Source of the DNA: Amoebidium appalachense
Taxonomy: Eukaryota; Ichthyosporea
DNA: 64,000 nt
Assembly (NCBI GenBank): GCA_963693365.1
Contig: CAVNZM010000011.1
Coordinates: 5,766,001-5,830,000, forward strand
Direction of reading: 5' to 3'
The notes under the pieces were generated by a model that had not been told where the DNA came from, did not search any database, and saw nothing but the letters and a program-made list of their open reading frames with translations. This document shows, one piece after another, positions 1 to 13,722 of the stretch. A program made the position numbers and the translations under genes. The stretch's first letter is position 1. The number at the start of each line of letters is the position of its first letter.

Positions 1-78
1 GCTTCTAAGTGGTGCTCTCTCTCATATTTGCAGCAGCAGTCTATGTGTAACTGTAAGGAATGCTTTGATGGTGCTTAA
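1..78 (+). CDS. possible terminal coding exon of an upstream gene (weak)
   Basis: The frame is open from base 1 to a TAA at 76-78 and ends with a cysteine-rich tail (MCNCKECFDGA). A pyrimidine-rich stretch ending in CAG at 31-33 could be a 3' splice site, which would leave a 14-codon last exon at 34-78. The CxCxxC spacing recalls metal-binding tails, but the piece is too short to assign to a family. It does not match ClpX. If upstream ClpX exons lie beyond the left edge on the same strand, this stretch would sit inside a ClpX intron and would be chance. Confidence 0.15.
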   Translation, partial: ASKWCSLSYLQQQSMCNCKECFDGA

Positions 79-222
79 ATTAGGGACAGAGAAAAAGGGA
101 GGGGGGAGGAGGGTCAACAAAAAGGAACCCCGATGGGATGATACCAGACACGTTTTTTGATTCTGTGATGGAAGGTGATTGCACTTATCGGTTCTATATT
201 GGTTTTCGTCATCATTCCCAAC

Positions 223-295
223 GCCCGGCTAGCTCAGTCGGTAGAGCGCGAGACTCTTAATCTCGCGGTCGTGGGTTCGAGCCCCACGTTGGGCG
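223..295 (+). tRNA. tRNA-Lys, anticodon CTT
   Basis: This is a complete 73-nt cloverleaf without an intron. The acceptor stem GCCCGGC (223-229) pairs with GTTGGGC (288-294) using two G-U pairs, and G295 is the discriminator. The D arm contains the A-box-like TAGCTCAGTCGGTAGAGC. The anticodon stem CGAGA/TCTCG closes the loop CTCTTAA, with CTT at 256-258 reading AAG. The T arm carries GGTTCGAGCC, a good B box. The sequence is very close to the canonical animal tRNA-Lys(CTT), as expected for this highly conserved isoacceptor. The CCA end is not encoded, as is usual in eukaryotes. Confidence 0.97.
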
Positions 296-296
296 C

Positions 297-319
297 TTTT
301 TTTTTTTTTTTTTTTTTTT
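297..319 (+). terminator. RNA polymerase III termination T-run of the tRNA-Lys gene
   Basis: An uninterrupted run of 23 T begins two bases after the tRNA 3' end. Pol III needs only about four T, so this is far longer than necessary and probably expanded as a homopolymer in place. Confidence 0.75.
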
Positions 320-692
320 CTTTCTCTTTTCTTCCCTCCCGGGGGAGGCTCTCCATGGTGTGTGCATGTGTGTGTGTGTGTGCGTGTGTGTGTGTGTGTT
401 CAAGTTTTTGGTTTTGCCTCCTTTTATTCTTTTCTTTTGTTGGTGGCACTTACACTGAGTTGCTTCGCGTGAATCTAAATATCTAAATGCTCGGCAGTTT
501 AGAGAACCAATGTCGTTCTCTAAACATCTAAAAGTCTGCTCGATTCGTGTAGAGCAGTTTAGAAACTAAATTATCTAGGTCGTAGATCGCAATTCTATTG
601 GATAAGAGATATTTAGGCAGGTCCCAAGGACCAATCGTCTCATCCCAGACATCTAGAACCCCCCCCCCCCCCCCCCCCCCTCCCCCCCCCCT

Positions 693-724
<32 letters not shown>

Positions 725-999
725 AGATGCGCCCATCTGGAAGAAGGCCAAAATCAATTTAGATTTTTTTATGCAAACTTTAAAAATTTAAGAGATCGAT
801 TGGAATGCGAAATGTTTATACGTAAGTTTAACAATCAGATATTTAGATGTATAGATCCACACGATGCGACCCACTTTCTTTCCTCCTAGTGTTCAAGGCT
901 TATTCATTACGAATACTGAGAAATTTCTTCTTTTCCACCCCAACCCACTCATGCACACACTCTTATTATTGGCGCATGCACGCACTTTCACTCACGTGT

Positions 1000-1080
<81 letters not shown>

Positions 1081-1086
1081 CACCAG
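320..1086. repeat. non-coding stretch: TG-rich, poly-C 659-722, (AC)n 1001-1079
   Basis: No gene is visible. From left to right there is a T/C- and TG-rich tract, about 200 bp of A/T-rich unique sequence (470-655), an interrupted poly-C tract (659-722), a perfect short hairpin (TCCAGATG at the end of the poly-C pairing with CATCTGGA around 733-741), more unique sequence, and an (AC)n array of about 79 bp that runs into the acceptor of the first ClpX exon. It is most simply the 3' part of a ClpX intron whose 5' exon lies left of the window. Confidence 0.6.
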
Positions 1087-1609
1087 TCTATTGGGTTCGG
1101 TGCTACTGTTCGTGCCCCACAAGATGCCAACAAAGTCGACAACCAAGCAATCCTGAATGCCAGCCCAGACGATCTCGTATTCCCCCCCCTCCCCCTCCCC
1201 CCTCCTCCTCCCCCTTCCCCAAGCTCCCCTCCCTCCCTCCCCCCCTCCCTCCCCCCCCCCCCCCCCCCCCTTTCCCCACCCTTCTCCCCATCGTTTCCCC
1301 CAAAGGAGGAATAACTATGAATACTACGAACAGTTATGATAGTAATGATGATGTTAGTGATAATGATACTTATAATATATTACAACAATAATATTAATAA
1401 CAATGATAATAATAATGGTAATAATAATACCACATTTTTACAACCATTATTATTGTTATAATGATGATGATCTTGTTGATAACAATAACAGCATAATATG
1501 CAGGCCGCTCCACGAAAGGGGGGTTCTTTATCTTCTTTTATCTTCCTTTCTTTCAACCCATAAATGTTAATATAACAGATAAGGAAACTGACCACCAACC
1601 AAGATCCCA

Positions 1610-1643
<34 letters not shown>

Positions 1644-2017
1644 ATTTTTTTCTTCCTCTTCCATCCTTTTTTCGTAAGTTTATCTTCCCTGCCGTGGACC
1701 TGGGGGGGGGGGGGGGGGGGGGGGGGAAGGGGGGTATATGTTGCTAACAGGTCACATGCAGATCCGCTACGGGTTAATACCGGAATTTGTCGGTCGTTTT
1801 CCGGTTCTCGTTGGGATGGAGGGGCTCGACAAGAAGTCACTTGTACGAATTCTGACGGAGCCAGACAATAGCATCATGGGGCAGTATTTTGCTCTGTTTG
1901 CCGCATCTGGCGTATGGATCCCCCCCCCCCCCCCCCCCTCCCCGTGCTGCTCCTCCCTTATCGTTTGCTTGCTTCTGCGTCATGGTTTTTCTCGTGTGTG
2001 GGTGGGTGGGTGTGTGT

Positions 2018-2092
<75 letters not shown>

Positions 2093-2362
2093 GTGTGTTT
2101 CTGTATATGTGTGTTGTTTTGTTCTCTTCAATGTTCTCACCCGCTAGTGTATATTTCCCCCCTCCTCCCCTACACCCATTAACAATCCTTTGCTTCTCTC
2201 GCCACCTCTCCCCTCCCCCCTCCCCTTCCCCCCTTCTCCACCCTTTCCCCCTCGCATCAAAATCCTCAATGTTCGTACATGACACAATTACACATATTCT
2301 ACACCAGAGGGAGAGGGAAGGGGAACAGCGGCAAATGTGTGGGCGGGTCCGCACAAACACAC

Positions 2363-2438
<76 letters not shown>

Positions 2439-3256
2439 TGAGGAAGTGAGAGAGAAGGAGACACGCACACAGGCACACAGGTACACAGGCACACACGCAG
2501 GTACGCACATGCACACGCAGGCACAGACAGACACACACACACACACGACTGGATGCATCGACACAGACATCTGACATGCCTCCCTCCCCCCCCCCCCTTC
2601 CCCCCCCCCCCCCCCCCCCCCCCCCCCTCTCCCCAGGCTCTCCTATGGGCCACCAGACCTGCCTTGGATCGAATTGCAGAAAAGTGTTTGGAGCAGAACA
2701 CGGGCGCACGTGCACTTAGGAGTATATTGGTATAGATCCCCCCCCCCCTCCCCTCCTCCTCCTCCCCTCCCCTTCCTCCCCCCTCCCCCTCCCCCCTCCC
2801 CCCCCCCTCCCCCCCCCCCCTCCCCCCCTCCCCCCCCCCCCCCCCCCCCGGGGGGTTTCACTTAATCCTGTGTTGCTTGGTCTCGTGTGTGCCCATGCAT
2901 GTCCATCTATGTAGTACATCGTGTTCTACATTATGTAGCACACCATGTTCCACATCTATGTACCTCACAGTGCTCTAAACGTGGCATTATACCACGCCTC
3001 GGTTCAAGACTGTTGGCCTTATGCCTTTTGGTGGTGTTCTACCCAGGATAACCCCCTTCATTTCTCCCCAGCCTCATGCAAGCACAGGCACACAGTTTTC
3101 TAGTTGTGTTTCATGTTCTAACCTCCCACTACATCCCCCCCCCCCCCCCCCCCCCTTCTCCTCCTCCCCAAACCCACACACACACACACACAGTCTAAAC
3201 CCCCTTTTTGTTTTTGTGCTTTCATCGATGGTGAAGGGAAAGGGAGGGGGAGAGAG

Positions 3257-3288
<32 letters not shown>

Positions 3289-4691
3289 TTTCCCATAGAC
3301 GTCTCAACCCACCCAACGACACACGCACACACACACACACACACACACCCACATGTACACACGTTCATCTCTCCTCCACACCCCCCTCAACTTCAACTCA
3401 CCCCATTTCCTTTGACCCACTCTAGGAGGACCTTCTACTCGATGCTATGTTCCATGTGCCCGGGTCCAATACGGAGGTAGTTCTTGTAGATGTGGACACA
3501 AAGGGGGAGCTCATAAAACCCCTCATGCTCACTGCTGATCAGGTTGTAACCCTCCCCCCCCCCCCCCCCCCCTCTCTCTCTCCCCCTCCCTCCCCCCCAA
3601 CCCCCCACCCTTCTCCCTTCTCTCTCTCCCCCCCCCCCCCCCCCCCCCTTCTCCCTCATCCTTCCACCCTCTCCCCCCCCCCCCCCCCCCACCCTCCTCC
3701 TCCCCCCCCCCCCCCCCCCCCCCCGCCCGCCCCCCTCCCCCCCTCTTCTTTTCCAAAGCGCGCACAGACACATCCTTACGGCTACACACATATGCAAAGC
3801 ACATATGCACATGCGCACACGCAAGAACACACACACACACACACATGCGCACATGCGCTAGCACACGCACACACACGCATGTACACGCGCATGTACACAC
3901 ACACATACACACACACATGCACGCACGCGCGCGCACACACACACGCACACACAACCTGCTCTGTTTCCTCTGTCCTTCTCCCATCCTCCCTTCCTTCATC
4001 CAACCATCCTCCCTCCCATCCGTCCTTCCTTTCTTGAGGTCCCACCACCCATTATACCTCTCTCTGACTATCCCTATCACACGGAGGTTTGTGTGATGAT
4101 ATCTAAGCACATACACACAACATACACATACACACACACACGAGTGCCCATGCATGCACACACACGGACAGGCTCAAACAGGCACACACACACACACCAT
4201 GAACACCCGTACACCCTTACTGACCCCACTCCCGACGTTGAAATGAAGTGGCACATGATATATTATTAGGCGTGAGGTGAAAGAGTGTGAAATTGGGGGT
4301 CTATGGATTATTTTGCGCCCTTCCCTCAGAGTGGGCTCCTCTCATGTTGCATACTTGGTGTGTGTGATTCTTTTTAGGGTTACCCAATGTAATTTTACTT
4401 GTACCCTGTGCTTAACTAACACTACCCCCCCCCCCCCCCCCACCCACCCACCCACCCACCCATCTCCCCCCCCCCCCCCCCCCCCCCCCAATGCACCCAC
4501 CCACCACCACCCTACCCCACCCCCAACCCCACCCTTCGTCTTCCCCCCCTCCTCCCCCCTCCCCCCCCCCCCCCCCCCCCCCCCCCTTTCCCCCCCCTCC
4601 CCCCCCTACCCCCTCCCCCCTCCCTCCCCTCCCTTCCGCCCTCCTCTTCCCCCCTCCCCCAAAATACTCTCTCCCCCGCATCCACACAAAC

Positions 4692-4765
<74 letters not shown>

Positions 4766-5121
4766 AAACACACAAACACACACAACAGATCGAGTACCAA
4801 AAGCTTGAGGATTTCCAAGACGACAACTCACCAGAACATGAACGCGCCGTCATGAGCTACCTCACGCACCATCAGGAATACATACCAACAGACCAGGAAT
4901 ACGAATGGTGGGAGGAATACGATACTGATGTTGAAGATTATTACACTACGGATGTGAGCGGGGATTATAGCGAGAGCGAAGAAGGAGAGAGCGATCACGA
5001 CGAAGAAAGCGGGGAGGGGTCGTCGGGAGGGGAGGAAGGTGGGGAGGGAAAGGAGAGAGGGGACAGGGGTGAGACGAGAGGGGCTACACAGGAAAAGGGT
5101 TCTGCGCAGGTTACAGTTTAG
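1087..5121 (+). CDS. CLPX: ClpX, ATP-binding subunit of the mitochondrial ClpXP protease (3' part, 5 exons)
   Basis: The exons are 1087-1176, 1762-1911, 2637-2729, 3426-3542 and 4789-5121. All junctions are phase 0 with GT-AG introns, giving 260 residues. The first exon begins in the IGF loop (IGFGA), which docks ClpX on ClpP. The second gives [19 protein letters not shown], the most conserved stretch of the C-terminal AAA+ subdomain. The third carries the sensor-2 motif [10 protein letters not shown], and the fourth [13 protein letters not shown]. The match is closer to bacterial/mitochondrial ClpX than to other AAA+ proteins. The Walker A/B and zinc-binding parts are missing because they lie left of the window. 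The last exon adds about 75 residues very rich in Glu, Asp, Ser and Gly after the AAA+ domain, somewhat like the acidic tail of animal CLPX but longer. Introns hold poly-C, (GT)n, (CA)n and (GA)n. By family it unfolds substrates in the mitochondrial matrix for ClpP. Confidence 0.95.
2020..2098. repeat. (GT)n microsatellite in a ClpX intron
   Basis: This is an almost pure GT array on the coding strand. It is followed in the same intron by (CA)n(GA)n at about 2352-2435 and poly-C just before the acceptor at 2636, so the intron carries complementary GT and CA blocks. Confidence 0.9.
4693..4780. repeat. (CA)n array ending at the acceptor of the last ClpX exon
   Basis: The CA array grades into CACAAA repeats and ends in CACAACAG, which serves as the 3' splice site at 4787-4788. 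Upstream (4423-4670) the intron is almost pure C with scattered A and T. Confidence 0.85.
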
Positions 5122-5829
5122 CTGTTGCGGCGTGGGGTGGGTTAGGGTGGGGATATATTTGTAGATATACGCAAATTGACGTCTTGAATAGCTTGAATGG
5201 GCTTTGGAATTGTGATAATTTCCTCAGCGGTTTCTGATTGACAGTTGTTAGGTCATTGGTGGACGGTGGGCCGGGAGTTAGTTGGATTGTTTTGGCATCA
5301 ATCACGAGATACTATAAACAAACTTGGAAATATTTTCGAGCTGGTGCATGTCTATATCTGGACCTGGGTTTTCGGCTGGCTGTAGCCAAATTGAGAAACT
5401 GGATACCACTGTACCTTTTCTCCATCATCGGTTTCCCGTAAATTTTGAATGACCTTGCATTGTGAATATGTGGCACGTGTCTGTAGTTCAACTTTTGCTT
5501 TACATTTGAGGTATTTTCTGCGTTTGTGATATTGTGTTGCCGATTACGAGGGAACTTTCGGTTTTTGGAACCCTGTCAGCAAATCACAATTCACACATTT
5601 CGTATCAGAAAACTGTCTTTGGGAGAATTGCTTCTCAGCCCCGATTCCATTGGCAACTTGCACTGGCGTAGATCTACATTCCTTTCACGATTTTACAACC
5701 AATGAAAACTCATGTACATGGATATTGTACATATTTGACTGTTACTGAACGAGTTGTCCTTTATGTGTCCGTCATTAAAACGATTTATGCCAGCCAACCA
5801 AAAGGCCCCGTTGTGCAAAACAGCCGAGT

Positions 5830-5869
<40 letters not shown>

Positions 5870-6318
5870 CGTGCTGCTGGTTTGGCATGGAACCATTCAT
5901 GTTTATAATAACCCATCCATCCCTCCCTCCCTCCCTCCCCCCTCCCCCCTGCCCCTCCCCCCAACAACAACAAAACCACCACCAGCTTACCTTCTCCCCA
6001 GCCTCAGTTGAACCGAATAGCTTTTGCAAAGAATTTGCAAGGCCCCGTTCCCGGAGAGGGGGGCTTTAAGCTAGCAGATCTGCCATCATGTGAGTTGTGC
6101 AGCTGCTATATTTTTTATATCTGCAGGCATTGCTGGCGTGTGAGCACTGCTCACAAATCCCTCCTCGATCATGCGGGACGGAGAGCTATAATGGTGTGGC
6201 CCAACCACCCAGCAAGCCAAGAAATTTCAAGCTTTGAGCTCAGCTTTTCTGATAAGTAATCACTGGTCCCATTGAATCCCGGGCCCCCTAACATGCTAAA
6301 TCTTAAACCTCAGAAACC

Positions 6319-6364
<46 letters not shown>

Positions 6365-7228
6365 ACACACATACACACACACCAACCCCGTGCCCGCTCA
6401 TGAGGTCACGAACACGAACGTACTGTGCGCACTCGGCAGCTGACATGAAATCCCAGGCCCCTTGTCAGACCCGAAAAATTTTAAACCCCTTCCCCCCTCC
6501 CCCCCCTTCCTCCCTCCACCACCGTCACCACCACCACCACCAACTTGAACCACTCTGTTCGGGACCTCGAACATCTCGCTTCACGTCAGGGGGCTTCTGC
6601 CTTGTGTGCCTCTTTGCAGCACCGGCCGTATTGAGAAAGAAGTTCATAAAAGACAGCCACGAGTATGCGTTTGTGTGTGTGTGCGTGCATATGTCTGTGC
6701 ATGTGTGTATGTGTGTTTGTATGTGTGTGTATGTGTGTATGTGTGTGTGTGTGTGCCCGCGCGCGCGTGCGTGCGCGCGCGTGCGCGCGCGTGTCCCCCC
6801 CTCCCTCCCCCGCCTCCCCCACCCCCCCCCCCCCCCCCCCCCCCCCTTATCTCTCTCTGTGTGTGTTTGTGTTACATTTACACACACACAGGGAGTGTGT
6901 ATGTTACAGTATGGCAAGGTCTTTATTCAGTGTATTCTTTTTTTGTGCCCCGTGCGCTGGTGGGTGGGTGGGTGGGGGGGGGAGGGGGGGAGAGGGGGGG
7001 AGAGGGGGGGGGGGGGGGGGGGGGGGGGAGGGGGGGGGTGGAGGGACAAATGTCTGGGATACTCGGGCTGTTGAAGTTTTTATGCACACACGAAGTCACA
7101 CCAAGATATAGCCGAAAAGCCCACCAGTGATTTAGAAAAAAAAATAAAGAGATTTATTTTAGCACTCATGCAAAATATATAAGGCCATTGTGCCCTGGCT
7201 CGTATGGCCATAAGAACTCAAAAAGAAA
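5122..7228. other. intergenic stretch with no confident gene
   Basis: 5122-5830 is complex sequence of mixed composition with no convincing coding signal. Poly-C tracts lie at about 5834-5867 and 6320-6350, followed by (AC)n to about 6382. At 6001-6259 a frame runs from CCTCAGTTGAAC to a TAA with good-looking splice signals (GTGAGT at 6089, TTTATATCTGCAG before 6126), but splicing them creates a stop and I recognise no family. A frame downstream of a CTTTGCAG acceptor at 6621 is equally undecided. TG/CA, poly-C and poly-G tracts fill 6670-7045. Confidence 0.5.
7153..7158 (-). promoter_or_regulatory. AATAAA polyadenylation signal, minus strand
   Basis: AATAAA reads on the minus strand about 71 nt past the TGA of the putative terminal exon at 7229-7370, a normal distance. 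An AATAAA on the plus strand lies a few bases away, so the site does not decide the strand on its own. Confidence 0.4.
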
Positions 7229-7370
7229 TCAAAATTCATCCAAAAGACAAACATCAATCTGAGCAGGCCAGCCATGCAGAGTCTCTTCAAAGATACCGGA
7301 ACCTGCGGCGGGGAACACGAGAAGTTTCACGCTTTGAGGACCACTGAATCGCCGATCTTGTGTTGTACCC
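7229..7370 (-). CDS. possible terminal exon, alpha/beta-hydrolase or thioesterase-like start then stop
   Basis: On the minus strand a strong acceptor (CTTTTCTTGATGCAG) opens a 47-codon frame ending in TGA at 7231-7229, with AATAAA about 71 nt downstream. The peptide includes KLLVFPAAGSGIF and HGWPAQIDVCLLDEF. This resembles the first strand and nucleophile-proximal loop of type II thioesterases (LFCFPYAGG...GWA...VEVCAV), but the protein stops where such a domain would only be starting. No exon upstream of it was found. The plus strand of the same stretch also has an open frame from ATG 7274 to a GTGAGT donor at 7386, so even the strand is uncertain. It may be a truncated relic. Confidence 0.3.
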
Positions 7371-7589
7371 CTGCATCAAGAAAAGGTGAGTAGAGAAGGA
7401 TTGAGGGAGGAAAAAAACAAAAAAAAAAAAAAAATAAAAAAAAAATAGAAATATGCAGCAAGTTTAGTAACACCGGGGAGGAGGCCCAGAAGGACAAATC
7501 CCAGAGAAATCGTCAGGAGCAATCGGAGAGTGGGTGGGTTCGATTGGGTTAGGTTGGGTTGGGTTTTTTTTTTTTTTTTTTTTTTGGAA

Positions 7590-7626
<37 letters not shown>

Positions 7627-7872
7627 ATGCATGAGAAAGGCGGAATTATGGATTTGGAGATATCCAAAAGACAAAAGAAACGGGGAAGGAAAAAAAAAGG
7701 GGGGGGGGGGAGGGGGAGGTGTTGGATGCAAGAGACACTTGAACAGAGCCCAGCCGCATTATTTCAAATCATGACCTACAGACAGTCAGACTTAACGTCA
7801 TCCATAAACTGTATAAATCATGTAATCCGCATGTCAGCCATGTGACAAAAATGTTTGCATGCCGACCTACCC

Positions 7873-10630
<2,758 letters not shown>

Positions 10631-10786
10631 GGTCCTGTGTCAAACTATCTTTAGTATCAATCTTCATGGCAGGGAAAATACGACCACACACACACAAAAA
10701 ATAGCCCAATAACTTGCAAGCCACAAAGAGACATTGGACATAGTCACGTCGTGAAAAGAAAACACGCCGTCGTATAGCTACCCCCT

Positions 10787-10820
<34 letters not shown>

Positions 10821-11116
10821 AAAAAAACATTGAAAAAAAACAATATGTTTAATTCATCTTAGGCGCCCTCTTATTTCTTTTCTCCACTGCTTTGCCCACA
10901 CTTTCCACCAAATCTTAAATTCTTAGTAAATTTCTTCTTTTCGTTCTTAAGATTCTTCCTCCTTTCTTATCGTTTCCCTGAATATAAACACCAGTAGGAC
11001 ACTCATGACGTGCTGTCCGCATGCGAGAGCGTGCACGTGTGTGCAATTACAACCCCGGGGGAAGGGGGCTGGGGGGAGGGGGAAAGGTGGTGGTGGTGGT
11101 GGTGGTGGTGGTGGTG

Positions 11117-11155
<39 letters not shown>

Positions 11156-11479
11156 GAAGGGGGGGGGGGAAATGAAGCAAACCATGCTAATGGGGCTGTG
11201 AATGTTTCCAAGAACTAGCGGACCCTTCCTAGTGCTTCCAAACATGACAGTCAAGTGCATCAGAAAGTGTCATTGGGTGTATAGAGACTATAGATATGTG
11301 ATAGGTGAAAAAATTAAGCGTGGGGGGGGGAGGGGGAAGGAAATGTCAAACACATGACCACATCAAATCCTTGATCCCCCCCCCCCCCCCCCCCCCCCCC
11401 CCCCTTTCACACACACACCCAGGTTCCATCCTCCCTATACATTCACATCAAAGAAGAAACAACCCCCCCCTCCCCCCCC

Positions 11480-11526
<47 letters not shown>

Positions 11527-12123
11527 ACACACACACGCACACACACGCACGCACAAACACATCACCACTCTGAAGCCGGGTTTTAAGACGTCTGCCACAC
11601 AACTCTTGTCAAAGAACATCATAAGATGTCTACCACATTGTTTGTGTCGTGCAGCTGTAAGATAACTTGCTCGGGATCTTAGGGGAAAAAGAGGGGAGCA
11701 CGGCGCTAAGTCACCCATTTTAGCACACTCCCTAAAAAGTAAAAGAATCGATAGAATAACGCACACACAAGTCCCCGTGTTACTGCTGAGAATGTCGGCA
11801 AGTGCTGAAGAAAGCAAATGATTTTCTTCGTCACTTTTGAAAAACCATAAACACACAAGTAGTCAAGTGACGAGAGAATATTTGTCAAGCAATTATATCT
11901 CTTTAAAAAATTGCAAAACACCTTACACACACAAGTAGTTAATTGACGAGAGAATACTCGTCAAGCAATTAACATCGCAAAAAACCATAAACACACAAGT
12001 AGTCAAGTGACGAGAGAAAACTCGTCAAATGCAAGCGATAAAGTTTCTTCATGACATTGCAAACAACCATGAGCACACAAGTAGTCAAGTGACGAGAGAG
12101 AACTCGCCACTTGGCTTACATAC
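10631..12123. other. intergenic stretch with simple repeats and degenerate direct repeats
   Basis: No confident gene is seen. The stretch holds poly-C/poly-A (10783-10830), a GGT run and poly-G (11087-11155), poly-C then (CA)n (11375-11560), unique sequence, and the direct repeats described separately (11841-12115). Minus-strand sequence at 11590-11660 could continue the kinase-like remnant at 12124-12537, but no splice pattern is convincing. Confidence 0.5.
11841..12115. repeat. four diverged direct repeats with core ACACAAGTAGTCAAGTGACG
   Basis: The core recurs starting near 11851, 11927, 11991 and 12073, each followed by AGAGA and a short A/T-rich spacer that often includes CTCGTCAAGCAATT. 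Spacing varies (about 76, 64 and 82 bp), so this is not a clean tandem array. The repeats lie directly downstream, in transcription sense, of the kinase-like remnant. Confidence 0.85.
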
Positions 12124-12537
12124 GAACCAGCATCTCCCAATCAAGGAGGCGTTTCGAAATGCCAAAAAGCTGTTTTGAAAAGAGCTTGGTTAGATTCTAC
12201 ATACCGGGTAAGGCTGACTGCCCAAGCTTTCGTCAAGAACGTGGCAAAAACCAAGAGGCAGGACAAGGCTGGGGTGACGGCGGACACGGCTGGCAGCCTC
12301 ATACTCGGCTCAAAGTGCTATTTCATGTTCCCTTAGTACCTCTGGAGAAATTTTTTGCAGCGTCTCGCGGTCTGCAGGCAGACGTTTGAGCACCCATCGA
12401 GGCTTTTTGTCTTTCTGATGTGCGCTTTCTGAAAAGTAGGCCTTGTCAATAAACGCCGAGCTACCTATTCCCACGGGCTGCTTCTCTATCAGAAGCTCAG
12501 CAGTAATCTTAACTTTTGAAGTTCGAAACTTTTCCAT
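12124..12537 (-). pseudogene. protein-kinase-like N-lobe remnant with in-frame TGA
   Basis: From ATG 12537 the minus strand encodes 75 residues and then a TGA at 12312-12310. The same frame stays open for another 35 codons with clear coding character (RVRRHPSLVLPLGFCHVLDE) and reaches a GTATGT donor at 12204. A 35-nt intron (12204-12170, ending AAAACAG) would join it in frame to 12169-12124 (LFGISKRLLDWEMLV), followed by a second GTATGT. VGIGSSAF could be a glycine loop, WVLKRL the beta-3 lysine strand, and HPSLVLPLGFC the usual HPNIV..GFC segment after helix C, so a kinase fold is likely but distant. No catalytic loop was found downstream. Possibilities are a decayed gene, stop-codon readthrough, or a sequence error. 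The tiny intron is unlike the large introns of its neighbours. Confidence 0.45.
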
Positions 12538-12685
12538 CTTACCACCTAAAAAGGCACAACGCCACAGCTCAACGAAATTTCGTCAAAGTGTTCCCTCGCG
12601 CAGCTCCACAGTGCTGCACGGGGATGGAGGTGTGCATAACCCGCGTTAGTGATACCGCACGGGGGTTCTAACAAAATGATCTCAT

Positions 12686-12743
12686 GCAGGCAAGAGTTAG
12701 GAGTGGAACGAACAGCAGGCAAGAGTTAGGAGTGGAACGAACA
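12686..12743. repeat. perfect tandem duplication of a 29-bp unit
   Basis: A 29-bp unit beginning GCAGGCAAGAGTTAGGAGTG and ending GAACGAACA is present twice head to tail (12686-12714 and 12715-12743) with no differences, so it is recent. Confidence 0.95.
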
Positions 12744-13063
12744 TTCATAATTGTGTTTGCAGCTGAGCCGCTGTTGAAGACTTTTCTGAGCTCGGTTTTC
12801 TCGGGAAAGTTATGCCGTCACCAGGTGGCTCACACTGGGCAGCTACAATAGAACACCGTGTTCCAGAGGGCCATTAATGATTGCCGGCCGAGGAAGGCCG
12901 AGGATCAAAGGCATATAGGGAGAGCGAAAGAGACTATGACCGTGGGGAAAGTGCATGCAGGTTTCCTTTTTCCTTCATTTCATTTTTTATTCTTATTTAT
13001 GTATTCATGTCAAGTGAGGCTGGGCCTCAGACAATGTCCTTTAGCAATAAATTGTGCGTAACC

Positions 13064-13096
<33 letters not shown>

Positions 13097-13647
13097 TTTT
13101 TCGGATACATAAACATAGTTTGACTGTCAACCCCCCTCCCCCCCCCCCCCCCACCTTTCCCCCCTCCCTCCCCACTCCCCCCTCTAGGCGGCCCAGGGAG
13201 GGGGGGGGGGGGGAGGGCAAGGGGGCGGGGGGAGGGGGGGGGGGGGGGAGGGAGGGGGGAGGGCTACACATACTAACGATACACTAGTTCCCTAGTATTC
13301 AAACCTTGTAAATTTGCTACAACATTTGGTTAGTCATGATATACTGACTGTGCGGATTCGATGACGCTCTTGCTGGTGTACTTGCGTGCGTGTGCCAGTG
13401 CGTGTGAGTGCATTTTTTGTGTGTGCGTGCGTGTGTGATTGTGTTGCTTGTGCGATATATGTAGCCAGAAACTGTCTGCGGGAAGATGTTCAATATGGTG
13501 TGCCCAGCTCTTCATGCACGTGTTTAAATCTTTGTATTTGTGCACATGCCTACCCATGCATCTCAGTACCTTTTGCCTGCGCAAGCCGCTGTATGTGCAC
13601 ATGCAGGTGGACACAAACGTGTACATATTGAATAGTATTTGTGTCAG

Positions 13648-13722
<75 letters not shown>

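Noticed and set aside
12858-13061. Open frame starting MFQRAINDCRPRK on the plus strand
   Set aside because: It is short, unsupported by homology and runs into T-rich low-complexity sequence.
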